Shown here piece by piece: positions 24,560-36,909 of a stretch of DNA of 64,000 nt (its first letter is position 1; every line of letters begins with the position of its first letter). The position numbers and the translations under genes are program-made. Source of the DNA: Theropithecus gelada (taxonomy: Eukaryota; Chordata; Mammalia; Primates; Cercopithecidae); NCBI RefSeq assembly GCF_003255815.1, contig NC_037671.1:150046783-150110782 (forward strand). Reading direction: 5' to 3'. The notes below the pieces were generated by a model. It was not told the origin of the DNA. It searched no databases and saw only the letters and a program-made list of their open reading frames with translations.

Positions 24560-24935
24560 TCACATTCACAATAGAATGGACCAAATTCCCCCAAGATAGT
24601 TTCCTCTACCTGGAATACTCTTCCCTCACTCAGTCATGTTGCTGCTCAAGTATCACTCAGTTATCACAAAGGCCTCCCCTGACCGCTCTACATAAACTAA
24701 CCCAGCAACACCATCTCTCTCTGTTTAGTTATTCTGCATTGTTCTTCCTCGTAGCCCTGACTTGCAATGTTTGTGTTTTGGCTGCTTCTTCCCCATTAGT
24801 ATGTCAGCTCCTTGGGGTCAGGACTTTGCATTTTTTTGTTGTTCAATGTTGTATCCTCTAATATCTGGCACAGTACCTGGCAAATAGTCTGCCCTTATGA
24901 GATATTTATTTTACAAATTGATAAGTGAATGATAA
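24560..24935 (+). mobile_element. L2 LINE fragment
   Basis: cctctacctggaatactct, ttgctgctcaagtatcac, aaggcctcccctgacc, gtatgtcagctccttgggg and atctggcacagtacctggc appear in the order of the L2 3' region. The 108-codon frame at 24535-24861 is a by-product of this repeat. Confidence 0.8.
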
Positions 24936-25109
24936 GAGGCCTTTGCCTAGAGTTTTCAGGAAGTGCTTAAGCCATTTATTGAATTTTTATGGTATGTGGC
25001 ACCCAAATTTTTTGCGTAGTTCAGAGACAAGACATTAAAGCAGAGGACCTGGAGATTTCCTTCAGGCTGCAGGACAACCCAGGGTTGGTCAGTGATTGGT
25101 GAAGGCCAC

Positions 25110-25960
25110 TATGGTCTGATTACAGGATTAAAATCCTTAGTCTGTATTCAAAGTCCTCTAGCATACGGCTCCACTTTACTTTTCATCCTTTTGGTTCTTG
25201 GAGTAAGCATATATATTCTCAGTCAAACTGAGCTATTTTCTTCCAGATGTGTTCATCTCTGCCACTGTGCTCTATTTATGATATTCTATTTGCCCCAAAA
25301 TGCTCTTTCTACCCTTCCCATTCTTCCCAGCACTGCTTGCCCATCACCATGTATCTCAATTTCACTTCATGCCTCCCTCAAGACCTCCTCTAGGAATCAT
25401 GCCTTCCATGAGAGTCTTCCTGCCTGGCATCACCATCACCAGCTTTACCCTGGCTGGAAGGGGTCTCTCCTCTCCAATGTCACCGTCATGATCTCCTTCT
25501 CCCCTGTGGAAGTACCCCTCTCCACTGTGTATCTGTAGGCTTTGGTTGTTTGTTTTTATTTGCTTGTTTTTGTATTAGCCTTAGCTTCATGATTAGACCA
25601 AGCAGAAGTTTTCTTTGTTTTTCTTAATCTGCCTCTATCTAGTTTACAAGTCCAAAGCACTGTTTGTTCATAGTAATTCTCAATTGCAGGGTACACATGG
25701 CAAGATTGAAAGAGGGGGAGTGGTGCAGAGTATTTGATTCTAGAGTGAGGAGAATGATATATATCCTTAAAAAGGTCTCTTGCCTCTTGCCATCCCACCC
25801 TGTAATTTGTGACATTCCAAATAACCTTCTCATGCTTCAGACTCACCATACTAGACTAGAACAGTACATGTATTATTTACTATTGCATCCCCTATTGTGT
25901 CCAGCACAGTGCCCTGAATTTACCAGGTACAGAAGAAATGTTTGATGAATGAATGAATGC
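25110..25960 (+). mobile_element. L2 LINE fragments with foreign middle part
   Basis: The L2-like part 25110-25540 has cctctagcatacggctccac and gtgttcatctctgccactg. The 3' tail lies at about 25860-25960, ending gtttgatgaatgaatgaatg. The stretch 25550-25850 between them fits L2 poorly and may be another insertion. The window's longest frame, 148 codons at 25092-25538, lies in this repeat and is not a gene. Confidence 0.65.
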
Positions 25961-27575
25961 ATTCATGGGAAACCTGTTTCTTTGTACCTAGCACCTCCTT
26001 GATCCCAGGTTGGAAACACACATCCTTAAGGCAGGCTATAAAATACCTTCATCTTTAATCCTTATCCCCCTCCACAGCCACCCACACCCTCTGACCAGGC
26101 ATTTATCTCAGGGCACAAAATGCCATTTGCCTGCTGATCAAAGGCTGTGGGAATGGGCGGCAGGAGCAGCTGTGCTCAGATCCCGCCCACACCCTTCCTG
26201 TTTGCAGCAGCCCACCCCAGGGGCTATTATGCTTTCGGCAGAGTAAGGAGAGTCCCTCCTCCTTCCCCTCCTTGCCTGGTCCTTGCAGACACTGTGGGTC
26301 TGAAGTGGCAACCCCTTGCCCCTGGAGCCTGCTCTCAGCATTTCATTGTCCCCAGGCAAGACATAGATAGCGGGCCAGACGCTCCTTTCCCCTTTCCTGG
26401 GACTCTGATAAGGCAATGAAAACAGTTCTCTATTTTCCTACACAAAAGCTGACTTAGAAGAATGGGGTGGAGCATAAGTGATAACCAGCTAGAATTTGTT
26501 GCTTTTTAAAAGAAATGTGGTGGGGAGGGAAAGAGGGAAGACTAAAAGCTTTGAGTTTCTGCTCTGGGTTGTAAAAGTCAAGCATCTTCCCATGACAATG
26601 CCCCCTTTTCAGGCTTAGAGGCTCATTTCCTTTCTGTAAGGGAAAACACTGTCCTCAGGTCAGAAGTGACTCCTCATAGGGTTGGCCGGGCCACCTGGGA
26701 GCCTCTCATGTGACCCATTTACCTAAAGCATAGCTTACAGGTCGGACTTGCGAGAGAGGGAAGAAGACAAGAATTTCTTCCTCCGTGTTTAATCCATTCC
26801 AGTCAGGATTCTCATTCTTTGGAACCCATCTGTCTGGTCAATTTTAAGATGCGTGTACATGAATGTGGGGAGCTTCATATAAACCCCACACACTCTCAGT
26901 TTCCTCCAAGTGTCCCTGTCCCTGGTAAGGGGCTCCTTAAATAAACAAAACGATCTGCACTGTCCAAGTTATTTTTCGAGAGAATTCTTTCAGAGATGTA
27001 GTTGGTGTTTGGTAAATGCAGACGTTAAAAAAAATGGAGTGAAGAGATGGAGGATCGCTGTTTCTGTGTAGAACTGAATAAAAATGGAATAGAGAAACAC
27101 AATTTTTAAAAATGTTTTCTGGAAGTACAACTTTAAAAAGTGCTTTCACTGCCCTGAGACTGGTGCTGGCCTCCTACTGCCACCACGAGTTCTGGAACCT
27201 GGTGCAATTAAAGAAACCTTCCAACTTCATCTTCTTCATTAGGAAAAGGCGGCTGTTTCCTAAGCCCAATTCAAGGAAACTAGTTGTTCTGGGGGTAGAG
27301 TCTCAGTATTGGCACTGATTTTTAAAGCAACCAAGATGATTCTAAAGTACTGTCAGGGTTGAGAATCTGTGAACAAGATAATCTTTGAGATTTATCCCCT
27401 GGTTCTAAAATTTTGTAGTTCCATAGTTTAGGATCCAAGTTTCTCTATCTAATCTCTATCATTTATCTATAAACTTTATTTGGAGCTCCTTACAATCCCC
27501 AAGTCTTTCCAGAATTAGTGAGGAAAGACGTTCAACAACTGGTCATGACTGCTTCTCCTTCCACTTTTGGAACAG
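25961..27575. other. Unassigned interval, partly GC-rich
   Basis: The part 26090-26420 and the part 26640-26760 are richer in G and C than their surroundings and contain no named repeat, so they could be regulatory DNA. No splice-bounded segment here is convincing. A 35-base candidate at 26206-26240 has an acceptor-like cctgtttgcag and a weak donor. Confidence 0.35.
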
Positions 27576-27632
27576 AAGAGCAGGTTGTTGAGTATTTGCT
27601 CAATAACCCAGGGATCCAGTTTCCGAAGACAT
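27576..27632 (+). other. Candidate exon, 57 nt, weak
   Basis: An acceptor-like tract (tccttccacttttggaacag) precedes it and ACAT/gtaagctt follows. Two frames are open. One enters with two bases and reads EQVVEYLLNNPGIQFPKT, which looks protein-like. The other is open in phase 0 and has no stop either. I do not recognise the peptide. It is short, so chance openness is likely, and no neighbouring exon in compatible phase was identified. Confidence 0.18.
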
Positions 27633-29262
27633 GTAAGCTTGGAGGACTCTAGAGAATTAAAGGAGGGTCATGTTCACAAACTTAACTCACCGAAGAAAAA
27701 TATAAAAACCAGTTAAAATAGATACAGTGAGGGGAAGAGAACACAGATGTAGAAAAACCCTACTAGGCAATTTAGAATCCAATTCATTTTTTTTTTTTTT
27801 TTTTTTGTCGTCATGAAATAGGCAGTATTGGACAAGTGCATCCCAGCAATCACAGACAGAGATGGGCTTCCTCTACTTTCCTTGAGAAAACACTTGATTG
27901 TCTTTACAAATTGCACTATTTTAGATTTTTGCTTCCGAAATTGCAATATAAATTATTCTTAGGATCTTTCGGTTTCCCACAATGCCCTCTTGCATCAGTT
28001 TTCCTGGTTAGAGTCTAAGATTCATATTCCTTTTTTCACCGTGGAATTGCTCATTTTTCCTCTAGAAAGGCTCTTCCACCACTGAGCAGTCTTGGGAGGG
28101 GCTCTTTGTGACAGTTGCCTATAGGCATTCTCAATCAAGTATGCAGCTGAATAAATAGAAAAGGAGCAAACAGCACAAAATTAAGTAAAATACCAAGTAT
28201 CTCATACAAATGGAATAGAAAATAAAAGCAAAAGATAGAGATGATTGTGTCAACTTAGATGTTTAGAATAAAATCTCAGGAATGGGAAAAGATTCTATCA
28301 GCTATATAGGTCAAACTCCCAACCCATGCTCCCCTCAGCATCATCAGCATCCAGCATCTGCCTAAACATCCACTGAGGAAGTTCGCTCTCACAAGGCATC
28401 CCATTCCAGTTTTGATTTACTTTAATTAAAATCCAATTGAAGTCAAATATCAAATTAGAAGCACTGTGGGTAATAGTGAAGCCCTAAAGAAAATATCAGC
28501 TCATAGCCCAAGAAGAGAAAAAACACAAGTTGGAAAGAAAGGTTTTAGACTGGGAAGCAGAGGTCTGAGACATTTATTTATAATTTTCCTTTAGAATTAC
28601 TTTAAAAATTGAACATCCACATGGCCTTTGTTTGTTCCCACCTAGGGAGGACTGAGATGATATATTTCCACTCAGCAGCTTCTGCTGTTAGATAAAGAAC
28701 TGAGACAAACATCTGCCTAAAGTAAATTTTTTTAAAAATAAAGAATTTTTTCTTTGAAGCTTCAACTATTTAGCAAAAGGTACCTCATCTTTGTGTTATA
28801 GCTATTTAAATGTTATGAATAAGTAGTAAGTATCATAATCATCTCTGCTCCCCTGCCACCAAATCCTGAACTTGTAGGTAGATGGTGTAAATATGTGTCA
28901 TAATTTTCAAACCAAACCCACTAGGGTCATAGGATGTTATTTTAAATCTGATCCTTAAAAACAAAGTTTCAACCCAAGGTGCTTTAGGTAAGTAATGTAG
29001 CTAAAGAAAGATAAGAACATACCAAGGATAAAACATGTGCAATTTGCTCCCTGGGATTAGTTCCAGGTCTTGATGCATGGGTTTTATTCCTTCAACCTGA
29101 AAATATTGTCTTTTAGCCTGTTGTGAAGGTAACATTATCCCATACACATCTTACATTTTCAGTATAAATCAAGACAGGTTTATTTTTCAAGTGCAATGGG
29201 TCCATGTGGTGTTAAAAAATGATTGTATTTTCCAGGATGGGAAAGAAAAAAATAGCAAATAT
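27633..29262. other. Unassigned interval
   Basis: A T-run of 20 lies at 27787-27806. No gene or repeat was named in the rest. Confidence 0.4.
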
Positions 29263-29585
29263 TTATTAAATATTCGCTATGATCCTGGAGTTGTGCTTAG
29301 AGCTTTACATATATTATCTCATTTGAAGGAATAGTCAGGATTTGCTTTCTCCGAAGCCACTTCAGGGTACTAGAAAACTGAATCATCATCCACATAGTTG
29401 TCCGGAGGCAATACATTTATATGTCACTTGAAGCTTCTCTGAGTACTTTCGTATCTATAATCTCTTTAGAATCCTGTGCTGCGGATAGGGCAAGTGTGAT
29501 AAAACTAAGAAGATGTGTGAAATTATCTAAGAATAACCAAACATGGAGCAACAGAGCTAAAAATAGAAGCTAAGTCCTACTCTGT
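29263..29585 (-). repeat. MIR-like pieces, antisense
   Basis: ttgtgcttagagctttacat and atattatctcatttga at 29290-29325 match the antisense MIR order. A second, weaker portion follows at about 29440-29585. About 110 bases between them are unexplained. Confidence 0.4.
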
Positions 29586-31349
29586 CTTCTATTCTTATTT
29601 ATAAAATGAGGAATATTTATAACTTGTTTTCAAGTTTCCTTCTAGTTTCCAAAGACACGCCCTACAAGTCTTTGCCCAAGACTAAGAGATAATCACCTAT
29701 ACTATCTTCCAGAACATTTAGAAAATGGCTTACTATCAATTCTAGACTCCTTTCCCCTTCAAACTTCTAAAGATAGGTTCTAACTTTAGAAATCCACTTT
29801 AATTCAACCAAACTGGGCATTGTTGTAAGTTCTCTGGGAATCTGAGGGATAAATGAGCTAAAGTCTCTAAGACTCCTAAATTTCCTTTGTAAGGATAAAG
29901 GAAAGAGACCATTTTAACTGGGGGAAATAGGAAAGTCATCAGTAAGTCCAGTTAATGTGAGCAGCATATTCAGGGCTGTTTTCAGTACACTGTATGAAAA
30001 TAACTTTTTGCAGGGCTGCATTCTACAAGCAAGCTCCATAAGTTGGGGAACTATAGCAGAGAAGCATATCCTAATGAGGAAGCTTTATTTATTTATTTGT
30101 GCTAATTATTCTTAGTGCCTGTCCAGTACTTAGCCTGGAGAGGAGAATCAAAGTGTTTTGTGTGTGTCTTAAAAAAATATATTGAATAAGTAAATAAGAA
30201 ACTATTTTTAAAAATCAATAGTGCTATCAATGTATTTACCCATTTAACAACTGTTTATTGAATATAACTCTGTATATAATCCTTGTCCATATGGAATTTG
30301 TAATTTAATGAGAGGGACATACATTAAACAACTAATCACACAATTAATTTATTACTCCAGTGGCAGTAATTTCCCTTGACCCTAGGATCACTTCTCTCTG
30401 TCTCCTATCTGCTTTTAGGTCATCCAGTTGACCACTGTTCTTTGAGCTGAGGGCTCCTTCCTGCTCCACCATGAGCCATTGGCCACACGGTACCTGGCTG
30501 CTGTTGACCGAAGATCCCCTGTAAAATTCTGCTTCCTCTTCAAGAGCCCATAGGGAGGATGGAGGAGTGTGAGGCAAGCCTTGTCTCCATTGCAGCCCCA
30601 TCTTTCACTCTCTCCATAACCTCACCACACAAAAAACTATATATCTATATATATCGAACTATATGTTAAATATGACTTTTTCAAAGCTCCAGGGGATTTC
30701 CCATAAAGTGAAACCCCCTGTAAGGGAGTAACTCTGTTCTTAACTACATCCTCCCTTCCTTTCACTCTGAGAGTATACCATCTTTAAGTCTCCATCCACC
30801 TTTTGAAACAGATGCTTTTGTAAATACTACATTTAAAAAACAGCAATAGTCACACACACACTGCATACAAAACGTGTTATCTTTATTGGTTGCTTAATGG
30901 GGGAGGGCAGTAGAGATCAGAGGGCAGATCAGCCACCACCCCTGCCCCAGGCCACCTCCAGAGCTAGCCAAGTCTGAATCACTTCCACTGGGGTGGGCGT
31001 CGGGGGATCCACAGAGGAACATTAGAAATGGTAGGAATCTCCCGACAGTGGTCCTGCTCCTAACATGCTACCCCCAAACAGGAAGTGGGCAGAAGAGTTT
31101 CTAATGACTCTACTGTAGGTAATTCCAGATGAGTCCCAATCCCAGGGCAGGAGCTACACACTCCTGGGGTATATGCCCTGCGGTGTTGTTTGGGGAGGCA
31201 GACAGGGGCAGGCAGCTTGCTCCTGACTCCCACGTGGAGGGACGAGGGGAGGCCTTCCCAAAGACTCCAAACCCAGGGGTACAATCGGTTCTTCGGTGCC
31301 TTCTTGGCTTCTCTGCTGCTTCAGACTTCAAGAGCCCCCAAGACTTGGT
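29586..31349. other. Unassigned interval
   Basis: 30230-30360 resembles the unnamed old repeat class seen at 2228. A minus-strand frame of 85 codons (30344-30601) has no recognised domain. From about 30900 the sequence becomes more GC-rich and approaches the CpG cluster. Confidence 0.4.
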
Positions 31350-31660
31350 CACCAAGGTGCCACAGGCGCCGGCCTTGACCGCACTCTCCCGCGGGTCCCA
31401 GGGCTGATTTCCCCGGCTTTACCTTTGTTTTCCTAGTCTGTTCCTCCCTGAGCTTGTTTGTGTAAGAAACCCTCTCTCCCTGCTTCCTGTGTCTCTGTCA
31501 TTTCCTCCCATTGCCATTCTACACTGTGGCACTGAGGGCCATTGTTTTTCTTTCTAACCACAATACCAGACGCTGGGAATGGCAAGTAGGTGCGCGGGGA
31601 CGCGGAGGCAGGCGGGGCTGCGGGCTGGGGCCGAGCTCCGAGCCCGGGAATACCGGTGGG
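31350..31660. promoter_or_regulatory. CpG cluster, possible promoter
   Basis: This is the only place in the window with dense CpG dinucleotides. About eleven lie within roughly 90 bases (31570-31660), and about six more at 31360-31420. Words such as gtgcgcggggacgcgg, ggcgccggcc and cccgcggg are typical of CpG-island promoters. Overlapping open frames of 90 or so codons in several frames and on both strands are by-products of the low stop-codon density of GC-rich DNA. No start site or strand can be fixed from sequence alone. Two candidate + strand exons follow at 33379 and 36129, which fits a + strand start here. An enhancer or an isolated CpG patch is the alternative. Confidence 0.4.
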
Positions 31661-33109
31661 CTGCTGTTTGCTGGGCAGCTTGGGAAGGAAGAAACTCAGT
31701 ATCAGGAGACAGCGTCTTGCCAGTTAATCCTCAGACACTATCTAAACGAAGGCAGGTTCCCAGAAGTGAAGATGGGAGATGTCTGAAAGTCCTGATAACC
31801 ATCTTCGTCAAAGGAAGCTGTGCCGGTCCCATTTGCTTACTGAATTTTTAACATATCCTTATTGCTTTTAAACTAACCGAAAAATAAACTAAATCTTATT
31901 TATAGGGGAGCTTAACAGAGATACGAAGCCAGGACACATGGATACCTAGTTAGAAATGAATTTCCTTGCGGTTCTGTTCAGTGCTTCTGCGTTATCCTTT
32001 TTGATCAGCTCCACTGTTGGTCCAGCCTGCGCTGTGGTGTAAGATAAACTACTTTATGTTTTCTTGGCAGCGTTTGAATCAGACAGGTTCTCACAGGAGC
32101 TCAGATCTTGGGTTGTTTTCCTGAGCACAGGGAGAAGGAACTGAAAAAGTAGCTGGCCTGGGGAAAGAAGAATGTGATGCCTTTTTATTTGCCATTGAAA
32201 TGCCAAAGCCTGGTTTATGTGTTGATTTCCAAATATAAATAGGAGGAACACTGTGGCACATATCCCATTGAAGGACTAAACCAATAACACATGCGTTTTG
32301 CTTCGTAACCCAGGACTTTTTTCTTTCTTTCTTTCTTTTCAGTGCAACTCTAACAAAGTAAACTGAGCAAGATTTGACAACTTCGGCTTGGTTTCGTACG
32401 AGATGTATTGAAGCACATTTATTTTGTTGACTGTTACCTAGCAGAAGACGGTTATTCTATTTTGGTAGCATTTGTTCCATAAAACTTTCAAGGTTTTTGC
32501 CAGCTCCTTTCATTACACCTTTCCTGCCAGTTATGACACGAAGGGTCACTCATCAAAGAGATTTTGTTTATTTCAAGTTTTAATGGGCAATGTGGTTACC
32601 AGGAACGTGTAAATTTCCAGGTTTCTGTTAAAGCAGTAGAAAGTTATAAAGCACATAATGGAAAAGAAACATATCAAATTCCTTTATTTCAAATAAAGTT
32701 GTGTTTTTCATTAAAGGATTTAAGAGTGCCCTGTGCCACCCCCATACCACAACGCTACTGATCTTGGAACATGATTTAAATATTGATCAGTCACCATTTA
32801 CAATTTTAAAAAATAATGTACCCTACTACTCTGTATCAGGAGCAAACTTAAGTTTGCAAAATCCTTTTCAGGGAACCCTCCCGCAAAAATCAGATTCATA
32901 AAAATCATTTTAGAGAAGACAGGCTATTAAAAATAGTGGAGAATTATTTTTAATGGAGAGAGATTTCCTTTTCAAAAGATGGTATTTTTTAAAGAGACTT
33001 TTATTGCTGGAATAACATTATTGCTCTTTTCTTGAGTTACAAATGAACTCTAGACCATGCTGCAATATGTAAGGATGAAACAAAATGATTTCTGAGTTCT
33101 ACTTCAAAA
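31661..33109. other. Unassigned interval
   Basis: A strong pyrimidine-rich acceptor-like tract ends at 32340 (ctttctttctttcttttcag). All three frames after it stop within about 25 bases, so only a non-coding exon could start there. No repeat was named. Confidence 0.4.
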
Positions 33110-33265
33110 TAAAGAGAGGTGAGTTGGTTCAGGTTTATATGAAAGAAGACAGGTGAGGCATTAATAGTGTTGGGGGGTGATGGGTGCAGGAGGGTTCATT
33201 ATAGAATTCTGGCTACTTCTGAAAATTTCAACTATTCAATAATAAAAATTTACAAAATGAAAAAG
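33110..33265 (+). repeat. L1M-like 3' end fragment
   Basis: ggtgatgggtgcaggaggg, ttcattatagaattctgg and ctacttctgaaaatttc, with a final aataataaaaattt, follow the 3' UTR end of old L1M elements. Confidence 0.55.
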
Positions 33266-33378
33266 AACAGTAGAAGACACAAATAAACCTGCTTTTTAAA
33301 AATAGAGGATTAAATATTTTTATTTCTGCGTTTAGTAACACTTTATTGCCATGCTCTTCTGGTGCTATCTTCTTGCAG

Positions 33379-33423
33379 AGGCCAGAAGTGTTGGAACTCT
33401 TGGAAATACAAAAATCTGAGCAG
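33379..33423 (+). other. Candidate exon, 45 nt
   Basis: The left border is ggtgctatcttcttgcag, a good acceptor with a pyrimidine tract. The right border is GAGCAG/gtatatc, a usable donor. The phase 0 frame reads RPEVLELLEIQKSEQ with no stop, and its length is an exact multiple of three. A second frame is also open. The acidic, leucine-rich peptide would suit a coiled or helical segment, but I do not recognise it. The next candidate, at 36129, begins in phase 0 and would join in frame. The segment is short, so chance is a real possibility. Confidence 0.28.
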
Positions 33424-35825
33424 GTATATCACTTTTCAGATATCTAATGGAAGAAATGCAAATCACCTAACTGCATGCAAACAGCTTGACTTTATTAAAG
33501 CAGTCAATAGCCCAGTCTAAACAATTTCCAATTCGGACTCTTAAATCACTGCTTCTTACGCTTGGGTGGCCTCTTAAAGGCATTCCTTAGAAGTCTATGG
33601 TGACTTGTTGGGGGAACCAGTTACTTTCTTCACTTATATATTTGTAGGTAGAAGATTTGGAAGAACTCTGAGAAACAACAATATTGGTGAATAAATCTTA
33701 GAAACATGTTTTTCCACCTGTGGCTCTACAACAAACAAATATCACACAAACTTAGCTAGGAGTGTTCCAGAATTTGCTTCATCAAGAGGAAGCTGTTTTA
33801 TGAAACAGTAAAACTTCCTCAGCATGTGAAAGAGGAAAGGACATTTTACTCACAGAGACCACCGTTCTTGATCCATGCAAGATCAAGACTTTTCTAAGAC
33901 GACCTCTCGGACTCTTGTCGGTGTTCTTTCTCTGTGCTCCTGAAGACTGAGTCTCATGAATCAAGATTTTTCCATTTCTGGATGACCAATCAGATATCGC
34001 AACATCTTCCTCCTACGATACCTCTTTTTCTTCGGTTTATCTGTTTTACCCAATTACATTTATACAGACATATGCCAAGAAAGTGTTCAATGATGAATTG
34101 TTGATATTATTTTCTTATTTTCAAACTTCCCTGTGATGAGATCCCCAAAACATCCATTGCCAGCAAATACACTGCAGAGGAAAATAAATTAAGATCACCC
34201 AGCCCCATAGACAGTTAACCAATTTCATTAGGTGGTCCAAATGAGGAACAGATAAAATGGCCCATTTTGTTTTAAACATTCATGGTATCTAGAGTTCACC
34301 CTCCTGGAGGAGATTGAACAACCAACTTTTGGCATTACGTGGGGAAATACCTCACGTTGGCATGTGCTGCAATATTTATATTTCAGGCCATTATGGATAC
34401 TGGCTGTCCTCTAAACTGAGCTAAAATAGAAAAGAATCCTGCCTCTGTGTGGGTTAAATAAAGACCACAAGTTACAACAGCCAGCCTCAAAGTATTTCTT
34501 GGGCCTCTCCCCAGACACTCATTCTACTTTTCTGGAATCTTAATCCTATTCTGTACCTTTTGATCAGGCCAAGCCCCAGACCATGGGTGACTTATCAAAA
34601 GGGCTGGAATTTGCACCATGCCCCATACCCCAATCTCACTGGCCACTTGTAGGCTGGATTATGGGACTAACACTTCAACACTCCCAAGTGGAGGCCTGTG
34701 AGTGGCTCACGGTCTCCATCACAGGCAAGGTGCCACAAGTCAAGTGGGAGGTCAAGCGGAACACAGCAAGCAGCTCCTGTCTCCGGCTCTTCCCAGCTCC
34801 ACGTTAACAGAAATATCCTCCTTCACTCCACAGCACCAAGCTTAATTTTTTTTTTTTTTTTTTAATATAGACATGAGTTTCTGAGCTCTCCTTCCCTTCT
34901 GCATAGCCTTTCCTTTATGGGGTGGTTTTGCCTTGCCTTCTCACTGACTTCCTGTTTCACCCAGGAGGCAGCTCCTACCTGTGCTGCAGGCCTCCAAGTG
35001 GCTTCTCATCTTCCAGTCTGACCAGGTTGCCTGTTATCAACCTCCAGGCTCACTGTCTCCAGGCGTCTGCTTTTAGGGACAGCAGTAGGCCCCAGGCCTT
35101 CCACCCATTTCCACGTTAACTCGGACAGTTACTAAGATTAATTAGTATTCTCTGCTCCCAACCTAATTTCCTATCATATGTGTCTCAACCCCTAATTTGT
35201 TACCATTCTTAGCTAAAAATTATAAAATAGTAGCTATGTAAGCCCTCGGTGACCTTTCTACCTGATCTCACTCCTCAATTTCCCCCACCCTCCCACTGAT
35301 TCCTGCAGGTAGCGGTCCCTCACTGCACTCCCAGCCTGCCCTGCCAACCTCATGCAGTTTCTGCTCCAAAACCTTCTTTCCCCCTTCCAGATTATCAGGG
35401 GTAACAAAATGTAATAATCTCATATGGCATTTCTAAAACCTGACCTATCCTATAGTTAACTGTCCTATGGAGAACAAGTGTCAAATACTAATTAACACAA
35501 AAATATTAATAGATAAATAGGGCTGAGTGCATGATACCTCGTGAAGTTATTTTAACAAAAGAAATGTTTTTAATACCAGAATTTTCAAGCACCCAGGAAC
35601 ATGATTGGCCAAAGAAAAATTTATTTAGAGGCTAAAAGTCCTTTCCTTTTCATATAACCATGCTAGTCATTATTCTACATGAAAGATCCTATTTGGCTTC
35701 ATGTCAGCTTTTCTGGGGGTCAGGCAGTGGCCGCCCTTTTTTCTGCTGGAACTCACACTCTTCCAGGTCTAGATGGCTGCCATCAATGCTGCTACTGCTC
35801 TCTCAAGGTGGCCGTATGATGCAAT
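33424..35825. other. Unassigned interval
   Basis: A T-run of about 17 lies near 34847-34863. A 74-codon + strand frame at 34583-34807 starts at an ATG in a favourable context (ccatggg), but its residues match nothing I know and it has no splice context. No repeat family was named. Confidence 0.35.
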
Positions 35826-35995
35826 GGAAATACTCCAACAGACTTGGGCTCCAGGACCAAGTTCACCACCTACTAGCCTGGCAATCGTGGCCAAGTTAGT
35901 GACTTCTTTGAGGCCGCAGCGTCCTGATCTGTGAAATGGAAATTTATTACCTACGTCCGAGTTACTGAGCAGATTGAATGAGGCAACACATGCGG
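35826..35995 (+). repeat. MIR SINE
   Basis: acttgggctccaggacc, caccacctactagcctgg, gatctgtgaaatggaaat and gcagattgaatgaggcaac follow the sense MIR order. Confidence 0.7.
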
Positions 35996-36128
35996 TTATT
36001 TCACGCAGTAGTTGCCTTTAAAGCTAGCGATCAGTAGCTCTTTGAATCATGTTTTTTTAATATAAATGTATGATCATTACAGTAAATGTGGATTAACTTG
36101 CCTGTGACTTGTCATTTTTCAATAATAG

Positions 36129-36342
36129 TTGCTTCAGTCAGCACTGCAGAACTTGCAAATAACAGCCTACCTACTTGATTTAAGTGCTAAAAAATTCAGG
36201 ATAATATTGAGATCATTTGAAATTCAATTCTTGACTTATTCTGGACTACTTAGTGTCCCTAACATGGGAAGTTTGGAAATAAATGGAAAAGATGTGGGAA
36301 ATGAAGACGTGGAATGTCTTAATATCACTCTTCCTGCTAAAG
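36129..36342 (+). other. Candidate protein-coding exon, 214 nt
   Basis: The right border is an excellent donor (GCTAAAG/gtaagaa). The left border is AG after a T-rich tract (gtcatttttcaataatag), with alternative in-frame AGs at 36137 and nearby. Only one frame is open: 71 codons without a stop, beginning LLQSALQNLQITAYLLDL, and ending with one base left over. An in-frame TAG sits exactly at the left border, so the openness coincides with the splice boundaries. The peptide has leucine-rich helical character first and a polar, acidic end. I do not recognise the protein. No repeat was recognised here. It joins in phase with the 33379 candidate upstream. A non-functional decoy remains possible. 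Confidence 0.4.
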
Positions 36343-36909
36343 GTAAGAATTGCCTCTATATTCACCTTCTGAATATAAAGGCTAGGCTAGCTTTTAAGTA
36401 GCACAAACATTGATTTTCTATCCTGTCCCTTGAGAATATTCACCATAAAAGGATAAGATTCACTGTGAAGAAGTCTTCCTAAATAACAAACCTAAAATTT
36501 CCCTTTTTCTTGACGATTCCAAAGGATCCTAACATATTCATGAATGAATGCTTGATCTGTGAAACGTCCTATTTCTGTATAATAAATAGTCTTCTAAGCT
36601 TACCTTAGGAAAAGATAACAGTTATTGATTTTTTAAGTGTATCAGGAAAGGAAAATATATTTGGCTAAAGCTGTTGCATACTCTTACACTAGTGATTGCT
36701 CTCTCCTCACCATGCCAGTCACTCAAAATTTGCTTTATAGATTCTTCTGTCAGTGTGTTTTCATATAAACGTCAAAAATCTTCTCACTTCCAGAACTAGG
36801 AAAGGATATGCCAATATTTTCTTTACTTCCCTTGGAGTCACTGGTGTAAATCTGTAGTAAATTAGTTGGTTAGAAAGTTAAAAATAATTAAAAGGTGGAT
36901 ATTATTTAT
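36343..36909. other. Unassigned interval
   Basis: No gene or repeat was recognised directly downstream of the candidate exon. Confidence 0.4.

Noticed and set aside
25092..25538. 148-codon open frame, the longest in the window
   Set aside because: It overlaps an L2 LINE fragment and has no independent gene signal.
26206..26240. 35-base microexon candidate
   Set aside because: The donor is weak (GCAGA/gtaagg) and the length gives no coding evidence.
32341..32480. Exon after a very strong acceptor tract
   Set aside because: All three frames stop within about 25 bases and no clear donor follows; only a non-coding exon remains possible.
34583..34807. 74-codon frame with a good ATG context
   Set aside because: No recognisable domain, no splice context, and no evidence of transcription in sequence.
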